Origin: Aricia agestis
Taxonomy: Eukaryota; Arthropoda; Insecta; Lepidoptera; Lycaenidae
DNA length: 64,000 nucleotides
Reading direction: 5' to 3'
Assembly: GCF_905147365.1 (NCBI RefSeq)
Contig: NC_056410.1
Coordinates: 7,043,501 to 7,107,500 of the forward strand
The notes beneath the pieces are model-generated. The model had not been told where the DNA came from, did not search any database, and saw only the letters and a list, made by a program, of their open reading frames with translations. Position 1 is the first letter of the stretch; each line of letters begins with the position of its first letter. Below are positions 23,441-60,928 of the stretch, in pieces. A program made the translations under genes and the position numbers.

Positions 23441-24740
23441 CGAATCATTTTTAAGGCCTGAGAAAGGACAGTTTGTCGGATAGATGAGAGGACACACATT
23501 TATAATTCTCTAATATTAGAGACCTATCAGTCAGAGAGCGGTCACGCGTTCAAGGGTTCTACGTTCGATTGAGGGACCTATCAAACAGAGAGCTGTCACG
23601 TGGTCAAAAGTTCAAGCGGTCAGTTTAGCGTTCTTTGTGTTGCATTACGTTATAAAGAGGCGTTTTGACCGCACACAGGGGCGTTTTGACCGCGTCAGAA
23701 TTGCTCCTGTGTGACTGAACGCTCGAACGCCAGAATGCCAACGCAGAAATAATAGGATTGACGAAACCAAAATGTGGAGAGTGAGCGAAAATTGTAACAA
23801 ATTTGAAATAAGTTGTGGAGCCAAACTTAGTATAATTATGTTATTATTTTTATAATCAACTAATGACTCTCTATAATTTTATGTGAAAACCTCAGAAGCA
23901 ATCAAATAGGTAATAAATTATTACAAAACTCATGTTGATACTTCCTTGTTTATTTCTCAGAATTATTACTGTTATTAGTAGATCCTTGGCTTTGCTCCAG
24001 TCATTCGGATTTTATTTTACATAACACTTCCTGTTAATTGTTACACACAATGACATTCACTAATTCATACAAAATAATATTTTTTCTGTTGATGTAAAAT
24101 ATGTCCTTTAATTTATGCAACAGGACCAAATTATCTTGTAATATAGCATATTAAGGACGTGTACAGATATTTCAGAAGTAAAAAGTTCACAATAATATAA
24201 TGAGCCTGAAAACTGTTTGTAGTGAAATCATTATTTTCATAAACTTCTAACTGTATGACATAATATCTGAGATGAGTTAATATATACCGTAAGGTGTCAT
24301 GTTAAGTTTCACTGTCAATTCGTAAATAAAATTAAGATCAATTATTAATTAATATTAAAATTGTGTAAACAGATTTGTAAACGCGCACCGACCTACCGTA
24401 GATCTATTTGCAATGCGTTATATAACTTATTACATACTCAGATCAAGGTGAAGAGAAGTAAATACGTTCGAAAATTAATGAGTACGATGCAGGGGTCCGA
24501 TTATCGTACATCGAAGTCCGCTTCGATCGTATGCAACGCTCGCGCTGTGCGTGATACTGCGAGTAAAACAGTGAAACGGTCTGTGATTGAACGACATTCG
24601 TGGCATGAGAATTTGGCCACAGTTCACATAAAAGAGAGAAAAAACCTGAACTTAGCACTCATTGATTTTGGGCTTCAACCTATGTTACATAATATATTAT
24701 ATTATTTTTGGTTGGGTTTCAACACTTATAACTAATAGTA
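23441..24740. other. Gene-free stretch
   Basis: AT-rich. A pair of GCGTTTTGACCGC motifs at 23662-23692 and open frames near 24361-24735 on both strands have no recognisable similarity. Confidence 0.4.
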
Positions 24741-24742
24741 TA

Positions 24743-24994
24743 CAGGGTGTAACAAAAATAAGTGACAATACTTTAGGGCGTGTACGTGTTACTTGTAGAG
24801 TTCACTGTGAAAGTAGCAGCGCTGAAAGACCAAATTTTTTTATTACTTTTGTATAGGGAAACTCGTGACGCTCGGGCCCTTGCATACAAAAGTGGAAAAA
24901 AATCTTCTTTCAGCGCTGCTACTTTCACAGTGAACTCTCTACAAGGAACACGTACACACCCTAAAGTATTATCACTTATTTTTGTTACACCCTG
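24743..24994. mobile_element. Foldback MITE, Tc1/mariner-like TA target
   Basis: CAGGGTGTAACAAAAATAAG at the left is answered by the complement at the right, and the arms run about 110 bp each (AAGTAGCAGCGCTGAAAGA inside). TA lies immediately outside both ends (24741-24742, 24995-24996). Confidence 0.85.
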
Positions 24995-25064
24995 TATATT
25001 ATGTACTAACTTCCATAGCCCTAAAATACTATATGTAATACTTATATGCTAAATTAAAATCAAA

Positions 25065-25412
25065 TCCATACTAATATTATAAATGCGAAAGTGTGTTTAT
25101 CTGTCTGTAATCACTTCGCACCCAAACCGCTCGCACTGAACCAATTTTGCCGAAATTTGGCATTGAGAACATACTTTGAATCGCAGGCACGGACGTATAT
25201 ACTTTTTATTTCAGAAAAATGTACGGTTCCCGCACGCTATACTAATTTTTGCGCAACGGAGTTGCGGGCGTCACCTGGTTCACCACTTCCTGATAAGTGT
25301 CAGATAGGCTATCCACAACTTAACTTGACAGATAGAGTATAGAGAACCTGTCAAATAAGTTCTCGATAACTTATCCGCCACCTTATCAGGAAGCGTTGAA
25401 ATCAGGGCCCCC
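25065..25412 (+). repeat. Helitron-like repeat followed by a MITE
   Basis: 25065-25268 has ACTAATATTATAAATGCGAA, GCCGAAATTTGGCATTGAGA and AAAATGTACGGTTCCCGCAC. 25269-25412 has inverted ends CACTTCCTGATAAG and CTTATCAGGAAG, related to the element at 22883. Confidence 0.75.
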
Positions 25413-25796
25413 GCTACCATATGTGCAATGTGTGCAATGCATACGGGCGCCATCCTCTAGGGGCGCCAAATCGCCATCTTTAGGGGCGCCAAAACCAAGA
25501 ATCCAAAAAATTTGCCTAAAGGGTCGCCAAAATCCTTTTTTTGCACACCCACACACCCATATTTCAGCCAGCCCCCCTTACCGTCAAGGCCATTCCCCCA
25601 CATGTTTCCTCATATAGCAATCTTTAAAAATATGTTCCCATTAAGCCACACGTGTCTCGTAACGGCGTGCTTCACCAAGCTTAGACAATACATTGCTCAC
25701 AATTTACTTCGAAACTTGACTAGTTTTATGTAACATTCTCTATTTGTATGCAACCCAAACTAAGATTTGTTTGTGGCTGTACGCGATTTAGCGATT

Positions 25797-25935
25797 TAAG
25801 GTGGCCATACACGGGACAATTATCGTAACGATTTATCTCCTTGATGTTAAAATCGAGCGACAAATTTTACGTGTGTAGCAATATGGCAATGATGATCGAT
25901 CGAAACGACAAATTGTCCCGTGAATAACCACCTTT
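25797..25935. mobile_element. MITE with AAGGTGGCCATACACGGG ends
   Basis: TTAAGGTGGcCATACACGGG and the inverted CCCGTGaATAACCACCTTTA form ~38-bp ends that continue through ACAATTaTCG and CGACAAATTGT. Confidence 0.8.
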
Positions 25936-25939
25936 AGAA

Positions 25940-27331
25940 TAACCATACACGGTTATTCCCTTTTTAACGGGCAAAACACACAAGCAATCCAGCCTACGTC
26001 AAGACGTCTTCCGGTCGTGTCATCTGGCAACACAGAAAGGCTTGCAACACTGGACTTCCTTCAACTTGACACTTTTTTTTGAACCCACCCCGGACGGGGT
26101 GCAACAATTTTCTTTTATTCAACGTAATAAACTTTTTTATATAATATCTTATATTTTACATCTCAACTTCGAAAAAAAACTATTTACGTCCTGGATTATA
26201 CGTTATACACGTTACGTATATTTTTTGTTCTGGGATCAAAAATGTATTTTGATGCAACAGCTTTTAGTTTACATTATATTTATATATATGATACTATGCT
26301 TTCTTGAATAGCTTATAATAAAGTCGATACTTATTGACTCTAACGGCTGCACTCAGAGACATTTAATGATGATTAAATTTTAATTTAATGAAGAGTTTAA
26401 CAGATAATGTAAGGTGCTTATGATTATGACAATATTTTCCTCTAGTTACACTAATGAGTAATTTATTTATTTAATCGTCTCTGAGTGCGACAGTTAAACA
26501 AGTTAGTTTGTTTACTTATTTTTCGCCTTCAACAACACGGCTTCAAGAGATTCATCAAGAACTAAAATGCATTAAGAAAAACGAAAGGCGTGGTACGACT
26601 CTTATGATGTTTTCCCGAGTCTTCAAGTTGTTATGTGGACTATAGGAACGAAATAATAGCTCCTCTAACCTCTTATATTATAAGAGTTGCACTTGTAAAC
26701 AGAGAAGTTGTTGCAAGTCTGTTGACGATGGCTGTGCTTAATACCAGGTGATCTATTTTCTCGTTCCACGGTTTACTTCATAAAAAATACTTGTGGCACT
26801 CGGGGACTGCCGCGGTAAAGCCATTGCATAGCATTATATTTATCAACTTATCCAATTATAATAATTCGCGTACGTCTAGTCCACCAACATCTACTACAAA
26901 GGACGTAATTTAAAATTTGAAAAAAGGGCGGGGCGAGAGAAGCGAAGAAAAAATTTGATTATTTCCGTATTTACGAGTACCTTTGTACATATTTTTTGTA
27001 CATATATTTTTTTTATAAAATGTGCGGTCGCTAAGATAATTTCATTTTTCAAAATGGACCGAAATTAATTGGTGACCCCTGGTCTAGTCTAAGTAATAGA
27101 CGATGCATGGCAACGCCGCACCGCAGTGCCGGTCGGAGTGGGGGGTGTTAGGTTTTTTCGTTACGGAATTTCTTGATTTGGCCGCCGCGCTCATAGCCCG
27201 CGATAAAACCTGCACAATAGCTTACCAGAATGCGCCAGGCAACTATGTATTTAAAGTAATTTCTCAGCAGTAAATCATATTTACATCGGCTCATTAATTT
27301 AGCATTACGCAGTTACGCGGTCATAATATAC
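25940..27331. other. Gene-free stretch
   Basis: No gene recognised. 26960-27100 (AATTGGTGACCCCTGG) looks like the end of another dispersed repeat. Confidence 0.4.
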
Positions 27332-27779
27332 TGTTACGTGCTATGGTTTGAGGATTTGGAGAGAAAGACCTGCTGACTCTAAACTCACTAAACACTAGGT
27401 CTCAAACACTAAGCACTAAGTCCAAAACACTAAGCACTATCACTGTCCTAGGTCGTTGCCGAGTCGTAAGTTCACTGGTTCACTCACTATTGATCACTTG
27501 TTTTCACTCCGAAGATCGCTTGATGATAGTTCGATTCGAACTGAACTCAATTGCCGGGCCGTCTACCTGCGGCTTTTTATATGGCGAGACGAATTCCAGA
27601 AAGTTCCCGATTCACGTAAACAAGTAAACAAGTATCGGAACTTTCTAGGAGGCTCCAGTGTGTACCACCTAGCGCCATCTAGTTTCGAGTAGGGGATTTA
27701 TGTGTAGTGTGTCCCCTGATCAGTTTCGCTGGTTTGCCGCTAGATGGCACCACATGTCCGTATGCCGTGTACCGTAACA
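27332..27779 (+). mobile_element. Solo LTR with 4-bp target duplication
   Basis: A 448-bp segment starts TGTTACGTGCTATGG and ends GTGTACCGTAACA, flanked by ATAC on both sides (27328-27331 and 27780-27783). TTTTTATATGGCGAG at about 27574 can serve as the LTR TATA box. No internal region is present, so this is a recombined solo LTR. Confidence 0.75.
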
Positions 27780-28157
27780 ATACCATCGGTCTTACTCGAT
27801 TAATTTGAAATAAATTATCTAATTCATAAAATACTACCAGGCATTACATTTTTAATGGTTTATAGAAAAAATCTTATATATATATAGAAGCGAAAACACA
27901 TTACTCATAAAAGCAGCAGGCTGGTCATAAAAAAGTATTTGCACCTATAAAACACCTAATCATTTTCCAAAGTACAAACAAGTGCTAGGTGTAATTAAAA
28001 GCTGTCGGAAGAAACAGGACGGACGAAAAGATTGAAGAAGCCTGAGCTGCATAGCACTTTTATATGAAAAAGTTAAAAGTAAACTAAGCATGTTAAATTT
28101 TATACTGAAAGACAGTTAAATATAATGTTAATACTATTAAGCACTTGAGAACAGTGC

Positions 28158-28935
28158 ATCTATACTAATATTATAAAGCCGAAGACTTTGTTTGTTTGAA
28201 CGTGCTAATCTCAGGAACTACTGGTCCGATTTGAAAAATTATTTAGTGTTAGATAGCCCATTTATCGAGAAAGGCTAGGTCTTAACAAACTGTGCGTCGC
28301 GACGCCTCGGGGCGTCACGACACAGTCCCAGGGGCGTCGCATGTCAACACAATCAAATCGAGTAAGAGCCACGCGCATTATGTCAATCATACATCCCGGG
28401 ATATCCGGGCAGTCTAAATCCCTGGTTTCATTAGCTATGCTCAGAAACGCAATCGCAGCCGTCACATTAGCCAGCCTTGCTGGCTTGAATATTATCTTTC
28501 ATAAATATATCTTTTAATGTTTATGCTTACGTTTTGATTTGGTCATTATTTCCTTATAAAAATATAAATATCCAAAATATAGTGTTTATATGATAACCTA
28601 TATAGGCTGGTTTTAAAATTAGAAAGTATTTTTGGGGGCTGGGTTAAGGGGCGTCGTAAAGAAATGGCGAAGTCCGTAGGGCGTCACAGTACAAATAAGT
28701 TTGGGAAGCCCTGCTATAGGCTATATTTTATTAAGCTAAGATCAATTGGAGCGAAAAAACGGAAGAAAATGTGAAAAAATGGGGAAAATTATATGAAATT
28801 GCTTATTATCTTAGGAACACTGGAGCAATTTTCATGATTTTTGGCACGCATGAAGAAATGAAGGGACGTAGGCTATTTTTTTGCGAAAAAATGTGCGGTT
28901 TCCGTAAATTTCCTACTTAGTGTTTGTTTTCTATT
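28158..28935 (+). repeat. Helitron-like repeat split by a hAT-like insertion
   Basis: CTATACTAATATTATAAAGC opens the element at 28161, and CTATATTTTATTAAGCTAAG resumes it after 28724. The interruption is the 438-bp element at 28278-28715. Confidence 0.7.
28278..28715. mobile_element. hAT-like MITE
   Basis: The right end is GTTTGGGAAGCCCTGCT, which reads AGCAGGGCTTCCCAAAC inverted, a typical hAT terminus. The left end GGTCTTAACAAACTGTG is diverged. The flanking octamers aAaGGCTA (28270-28277) and aTaGGCTA (28716-28723) fit an 8-bp target duplication with one mismatch. An antisense frame inside has no recognisable product. Confidence 0.65.
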
Positions 28936-29744
28936 ATTTTTTTACCAAGTTAATATTTGCAAATATAATTAATATTCATTTATACACCGAAATTTAAAAA
29001 TTTACTTTAGTATTTCGAGTCAAGGGCTTGCTCAATATAAATATAATTACCAACAATTTAGAGCATTTGAATTTAAGGAGCATAAAATAGCATACGAAAT
29101 GCATTTTTTAAATAAAATAACTGTAGATGCAACAAAATAACCATAAAAATCAAAAGTACTACTGATTTCACAATAAGGCTTTTAGGTTTATTTAAATCGT
29201 ATCGTAAGGTTATAATAATAGGTATATTGTCAGTTAAATACTTGTATATAGAAAATGACTATTTTGTGATTCTTCAAACTTTTAATTTATATTTTGTTGT
29301 AGTTACCTTTAATATATATAATATATTAGATATACGAATCGCAGCTAAACGATATTAATATTAAAACTTGATGGTCATTTCGGCTTCGCTGTTGAAGAAA
29401 AAATGAAATTCTATGTTTGTGTTCTAGTAGATATTAAAATATAAAATAATTTGTTAGGGTTTAGGTGCGCAATTGATACATGTGCTTTATTACAAAAAAA
29501 AACCTAATTAATTAAAAACTCAATTTTAATCGGTGCCCTCTGTCTTAAAATCTTGCATAAATTAAAATACTATCCGATGTGTTGATATTATGATTTATGT
29601 GTAGGTGTTAATTTAATTATGGCAATTAACATAAATATATAATCGTATCGGAATCATCTCACTGCACGCACACATACGAGACAGTCGGCCGCAGTACTAG
29701 CGAAAGTGTTTGCCTCATTGATCCACGAAACAACTTGCACTCCG
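28936..29744. other. Upstream region of Vajk gene B
   Basis: AT-rich with no recognisable repeat. Unlike Vajk gene A, no direct-repeat array precedes the promoter. Confidence 0.4.
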
Positions 29745-29776
29745 TATAAAACCTCAGCCCCTGTCACACACTGCAC
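29745..29776 (+). promoter_or_regulatory. Core promoter of Vajk gene B
   Basis: TATAAA at 29745-29750 is followed by GTCACACACTGCACACTC. The transcript start is expected near 29775, about 42 nt before the ATG. Confidence 0.65.
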
Positions 29777-29816
29777 ACTCCCGCGCAGCCTTCGCTGAAC
29801 ACCAAACAAAGCGACC

Positions 29817-31266
29817 ATGAGGCTCTTGGTTAGTAGCGTATACGAAAAAATATAAAAAATTCAACTCTAAAAAAAAACAATCAAATCTATTCGATACCTT
29901 ATTATGGATATAAAATTTATTCAATATTAGAGCAATTACATTTTTTTAATTGAAAATTAATTCAATCAATTTTTTCCAGAGTACTTCCTTGATCCTGGCC
30001 GTGGCTATAAGCCTGGCCACGGCAGAGGAGAAGGCGGAGAAGGATAAAAAGGCTGAACCCAAACCAGTTGAAGAGAAAAAACAAGACAAGAGAGGTCTGT
30101 CCGACTTTTACGGCGACCATGGAAGCCTCGGCGGAGATTTGGGTGGCTACGGAGGTGGCCACGGAGGTGATCACGGAGGTGACCTGAGCGCCTACAGTTA
30201 TGGCGGCGGTTACGGTGGCGGTCATGGCGGCGGCTACGGTGGCGATTATGGCGGCGGCTACGGCGGCAGCTCCGGGGGAGGCCTCGAGGGCTACAGCCAC
30301 GAGGAGCACGAGAAAACAATCACCATTGTGAAAAAAGTGCCTCTTCCGTACCCAGTCGAGAAACACATTCCCGTGCCCGTCGAGAAGCACGTACATGTGC
30401 CCATCAAAGTGCCCGTGCCCGAGCCCTACCCCGTCTACAAGACTGTGCACTTCCCGGTCAAGGAGTACATCAAGGTCCCCGAGTACATCTCCAAGCCGTA
30501 CCCCGTGACCAAGCACGTTCCGGTCCCCGTCCACGTCCACGTCGACAGACCGGTGCCAGTCAAGGTCTACGAGAAGGTTCCGTACCCCGTCGAGAAGCAC
30601 ATCCCCGTGCCGGTCAAGGTACATGTGCCCCACCCGTACCCGGTCGAGAAACACGTGCCCTTCCCCGTTAAGGTGCCAGTGAAAGTGTACGTGCCCTACC
30701 CCGTCGAGAAGACCATCCACTACCCCGTCAAGGTCCCCGTCGATAACCCCGTGCCCGTTCACGTCGAGAAGCCCGTGCCAGTTCCAGTAGAGAAGCCCGT
30801 GCCTTACCCAGTAGAGAAACCCGTGCCGTACCCCGTCAAGGTGCACGTCGATAACCCGGTGCCGGTCCATGTCGACAAACCCGTGCCCTACCCCGTCAAG
30901 GTTCCCGTTCCAGCGCCCTACCCCGTCGAGAAGGTGATCCCTTACAAAGTGGAGAAGAAGGTGCCGATCCCAGTGCACATCCCAGTAGACAGGCCAGTCG
31001 CTGTGCCAATCGAGAAGCACGTTCCCTACCAAGTCGAGAAGCACGTGCCATACCCACTCAAAATCACAGTTCCTATTATCCATCATGAGCACCATCATGA
31101 GGAGCAGCACGACGTCCACGGGGGTTCCCTGGGAAGCGGCAACGAGGGTCATTACGGTGGGGAGGAGAGCCTGGGAGGGGGCGAGGCCCACTACGGGGGC
31201 GGCGAGAGTCAAGGGGAAGGCGGTCACTACGGTGACTATGAGGGTGGCCAAGACTACCACCACTAA
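29817..31266 (+). CDS. Vajk: Vajk-family secreted cuticle-type protein (gene B), two exons
   Basis: Exons are 29817-29828 and 29980-31266, with a 151-bp phase-0 intron at the same codon position as in gene A. The product has 432 residues. Residues 1-19 form the signal peptide (MRLL joined to STSLILAVAISLATA). Residues 20-42 are Lys/Glu-rich and end in a KR dibasic site followed by GLSD. Residues ~43-112 are Gly/Tyr/His-rich. Residues ~116-374 are Val/Pro/Lys/His repeats opening with KTITIVK and built from PYPVEKHVPVPVKV-like units. The tail is Gly/His/Glu-rich (HHEHHHEEQHD). It is longer than gene A mainly in the Gly-rich segment and tail. A role as an extracellular cuticle component is inferred from the family. 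Strong GC-rich codon use sets it apart from its surroundings. Confidence 0.88.
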
Positions 31267-31447
31267 CAGAACTGATCTCTTGTTGTTTTTTTAGCTTTAA
31301 ATGTTATTTTGTGTTTAGATGAGTGTAGATTCCTGACTGCAATTGTTTGTGTAGGTAATGCCGAAAGTATTAAAATATTATAATGATGTTATTCTTTCAC
31401 TTGCGAATCCCAATTTTCAGATTATATAAGTTGAAATTTTTCATGCC

Positions 31448-31453
31448 AATAAA
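31448..31453 (+). terminator. Polyadenylation signal of Vajk gene B
   Basis: Canonical AATAAA about 180 nt beyond the stop codon at 31264-31266. Confidence 0.65.
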
Positions 31454-32205
31454 ATTTACATTATTTACATAATATTTAAAAAAACACACGTGCATATTTT
31501 TATAACTTCAATTAGCACATTATTAAAATGAGTAACTATGTTACGTTTGAAAGTCAAATGTGTTAAATACTCGTTAACATTCATTAAGATTATAAAAAAT
31601 ATCTCCATTAATTTCTTAACAATGAAAAGTGTAGAAAAGTAACGTTTTGATGTATACTATGATAAAAGTAACGTATAGGTGCTTGAGACAAAGTACATTT
31701 ATATCACGGTCTACTAAATTTCACAAGATAAGGGTATTACACAAAAAATTCCACTATGTTACAAAATAATTAAAATAACTAGTCATCTCCCTAATGAGAT
31801 AGAAAATTGCACAATGAAACTGACATAATACTCGATGTTTTCAGACAGATCTGACCCACTCCGAGATTTAGATTACGTGTCAGAATGGATTATTCAAAAT
31901 TGACGTGAACTAAGCCAGAACGATTAATGTCCAATTATGCATTGCGGAGTACCTCCGCCGTTATATAAGCTTACATAATACATAAAGATAGCGGTTTACA
32001 CACAACATACTATGTTACTACCTGTCTGACTCGCGATCGATCAGGAATTGAATTGAGATTAATTGCACACTTTTATATCATTTCTAACGAGTTCTAATAC
32101 GCTTTAATAAGAGGGCTTGCTTGTTTTCATAATTATGCAAAATTGCGTCCACGTCTCGTATACTACAATGTATCGAGAACATTCTGATTAACTTTTATAT
32201 AAATA
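31454..32205. other. Spacer between Vajk gene B and Ance-3
   Basis: AT-rich and no gene recognised. The missing 3' exons of Ance-3 were looked for here on the - strand and not seen. Confidence 0.4.
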
Positions 32206-32446
32206 CGAGCTTTTGCCCGCGGCTTCGCTCGCGTTAAGAAGTATTATTATAATATACAAACTTTCATCCCCTATTTTAACCCCTTGGGGGTGGAATTGAT
32301 CAAAATCCTTTCTTAGCGGATGCCTACGTCATATCATTTACCTGCATGCCAAATTTCAGCCCGATCGGTCCAGTGGTTTGGGCTGTGCGTTGAAAGATCA
32401 CCATGTCAGTCAGTCACCTTTTGAGTTTTATATATACAGATTCAGA
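32206..32446 (+). repeat. Dispersed repeat family F, copy 2
   Basis: GAGCTTTTGCCCGCGGCTTC, ACCCCTTGGGGGTGGAATTG and GATCGGTCCAGTGGTTTGGG. It ends about 65 bp beyond the last visible Ance-3 exon. Confidence 0.85.
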
Positions 32447-32510
32447 AGTGTAAAGAATGAAGTTTCCATTTTAGTTTCCTGAAAATATGCTTTAGTAGTA
32501 AAAACTTACC

Positions 32511-58499
<25,989 letters not shown>

Positions 58500-59660
58500 G
58501 GTTGGATGGCCGCTGCTGCGGGCCGATGGTGCGTGGTATTCGATTGCGGTCGCGACGACTACTGTATGGCGGCTGCTGGCGGCGACTCAGGCCGTGTGAA
58601 TCGGCTTTGTTCTATGAACCTTGTAACATGTTAAAGGGTAAAAATTACTCGACGTTGTTGGTCAGTTTTGTCTTTGAGATATCCTTGGATGTAAAGTGGA
58701 CATGTCACGTAGCACATTTGAGAGATAGCTATCAGAGGGTCTGCTAATAAGATTGTTGTGTACCTACTACCTAGGTCATCTGTAACCTTCATTTGGATGA
58801 TTTAATACTACAATGATATTACTAACTGTAGTAATCAGAGATAATACCTGCTTTGTATGCACTTTGCCGCAAGAAATGGCAACTTTATGGATATAGACAA
58901 ATTGTTTTTACTTTATAGATCAAAGAAGAATTGCTTTAGTGGTTTGATGAAATATGGTAGGTAGACTTAGTCTTGAGAATAATATTTCATCATTGACTCA
59001 TGTTATAAAAGTCTGATCTAATAAGATATATTATCTAAAAGATAGTTAAAAATATAACTTTACTAACCATGCTGATGAAGTGATGACATTCAAGATTAGT
59101 AACCATATTGATCAATACTGGTACTTGGAACTTAAATTTTTCTAAAATAATCAAGACATTTAAAATTAAAGCTACGATATGAAATTTATCAGCGCATGCA
59201 GTCATAATATTTTAATCAAAATAGGTATTTAATAATCTGTTTTTTGTCAATGGTCAAACATTTTAGAGAAAATCAATCATTACTCAACCACCAACATCCA
59301 CTGCGACCATTTCCAGCAATCGAAAATCAATATAGCTTTAAAGTTACAAAAATCTATTCAAAATCTATTGTTTCTTAACTGTCATTGTTTTTAGAACTAT
59401 TTAGTTCACGACATCCTTTGAGGCAGCGCACACTGCCGCTGTACAAACAATTAAAATGATTTGGTGAACTCATAAGTTAGGGTTTAAAATAAAAGAAGAA
59501 CTTAATTTGGGTATTAGTAAAATAGGCAACAAAATTAAGTTCACCCAATTATAACTTATATCATAAAATGTAAATAAAATACGCATATTTGGTACTGTCG
59601 AGTTACTTATACAATATAGCTCGAAAGGATACGTTCCAGTACTTTATACGATTTTTTTAT
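58500..59660. other. Upstream region of Ance-3
   Basis: The first ~110 bp are GC-rich, as expected of a 5' UTR or proximal promoter, but I see no TATA box. Beyond that the sequence is AT-rich with no recognised gene. Confidence 0.4.
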
Positions 59661-59765
59661 AAAATGAGGGGGCTAACGAATAAACAAGATACCTGATGAA
59701 AAGCAACTACCGTCGCCCATGGACACTCGCAACATCAGAAGAGTTGCAGGTGCGTTGCCGGAATG
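59661..59765 (-). mobile_element. LINE 3'-end fragment
   Basis: AAAGCAACTACCGTCGCCCA, TGGACACTCGCAACATCAGA and GGTGCGTTGCCGG match the 3' end of the LINE at 60030-60380, inverted. Confidence 0.75.
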
Positions 59766-59878
59766 TAAAGCGTAAATTCAATTTCGCAGTAATTGATCTG
59801 CGGGGCTAAAATGGTAACTTTTAGCAATTCCTCTCAATCAATTCAGCGACGATATTACGAGCAATATCGGGTTAATAG

Positions 59879-59945
59879 TCGCGGGTTCGAATTCCGCGGG
59901 ATTCGAACCCGCGACTCCCGGCTTGAGCTACCAATGCGCTCATCC
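59879..59945 (-). repeat. tRNA-like SINE remnant with B-box palindrome
   Basis: On the - strand, GATGAGCGCATTGGTAGCTC (A-box-like) and GTCGCGGGTTCGAAT (B-box-like) are spaced as in a tRNA-derived SINE head. The B-box segment is immediately inverted, giving 15-bp perfect arms at 59879-59893 and 59901-59915. Confidence 0.6.
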
Positions 59946-60029
59946 ATCTGTTTTTCTGACATTATGTATTTCTATTGCCGCTATAATACTAAATACTAAA
60001 AACAAAATAAATTAAATATTTAAGGCGGG

Positions 60030-60380
60030 CTATATGTAGCTTCACTCTGCATCCTCTATCAGTTGTATCATGGGGAGTGCTCTGAGGAATTGTTCGGAAT
60101 CATACCTCCTGCAACTTTTCGCCATCGCCCCACGCGAAAAATATACTTACCATCCTCATCACTACATTTTTCGCGTAACTTTCTGCCGCGCACTGTAAAA
60201 CTCTGGAACGAACTGTCACCAGCAGTACTTCCGGACCTATACGACCTGCAAACCTTCAAGAAGAGAGCGTATTCCCTCTTAAAAGGCCGGCAACGCACCT
60301 GCAGCTCTTCTGATAAAAAGATTATCAGAAAATGTATGGCATTTTCTGACAATCTTTTCATCAAATTAAAATTGAGTTAA
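60030..60380 (+). mobile_element. 3' end of a jockey-like LINE
   Basis: 60063-60380 encodes YHGECSEELFGIIPPATF, FSRNFLPRTVKLWNEL and TFKKRAYSLLKGRQRTC, the C-terminus of a non-LTR polyprotein. This copy explains the many short CCGGCAACGCACCTGCAGC fragments elsewhere in the window. After CTCTTCTGAT it diverges from the usual tail into a local inverted repeat (GAAAAGATTGTCAGAAAAT-type). It is 5'-truncated. Confidence 0.85.
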
Positions 60381-60513
60381 CATTAAATGTCTCGGAATGC
60401 AGCGGTTTGTTATGCTGTGAGGTAGATGAGACCGCACTAAAGCGATACGACGCGTCACGCGACACTTAACGTTCTATAGAACTGACGTTTGTAGTTTGTA
60501 CAGTCTCAACTTA

Positions 60514-60668
60514 CAGTTCGACAAGGCTTTATTTGAACGTGGGTGACATTGACGGGAGCGCTGCTGGTAAAGGAGAACTGTCGAACACATGTCAAAAATT
60601 ACGCTTTTCTATGATAGAAGCATTTAGTTCCTTTTCTCGCCACGTTCAAATAAAGCCTTGTCGAACTG
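60514..60668. mobile_element. 155-bp MITE, Tc1/mariner-like
   Basis: Perfect inverted ends CAGTTCGACAAGGCTTTATT ... GAACGTG run about 28 bp. TA lies directly outside both ends (60512-60513 and 60669-60670). CAGT termini with a TA target are typical of Tc1/mariner derivatives. Confidence 0.85.
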
Positions 60669-60928
60669 TAACTCGTAGCCAATGAACCATGTTATGTCGT
60701 TAGTATGTCTGAGGGTGAACCTGACAATGTTACGCACTATTTCGTAACGTTATCTTTGTTGCACTTTCGTGTTCTTATCACCGCTGAGTGTTCTGTTGAT
60801 ACCCTGCTGAGACGTTTTTAGGCTTTTAAGAAAGCTAAAGGAATTCGGTTCAGAACTCGATCTTATCGAGTTTTGACTTGCATGATGAAATTCAGAAGTT
60901 AAAATTGTTATCTATTTACATAAAAGTT

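Noticed and set aside
29962..31263. 433-codon open frame on the - strand of Vajk gene B
   Set aside because: Same antisense artefact; the repeat codons happen to avoid stops on the other strand.
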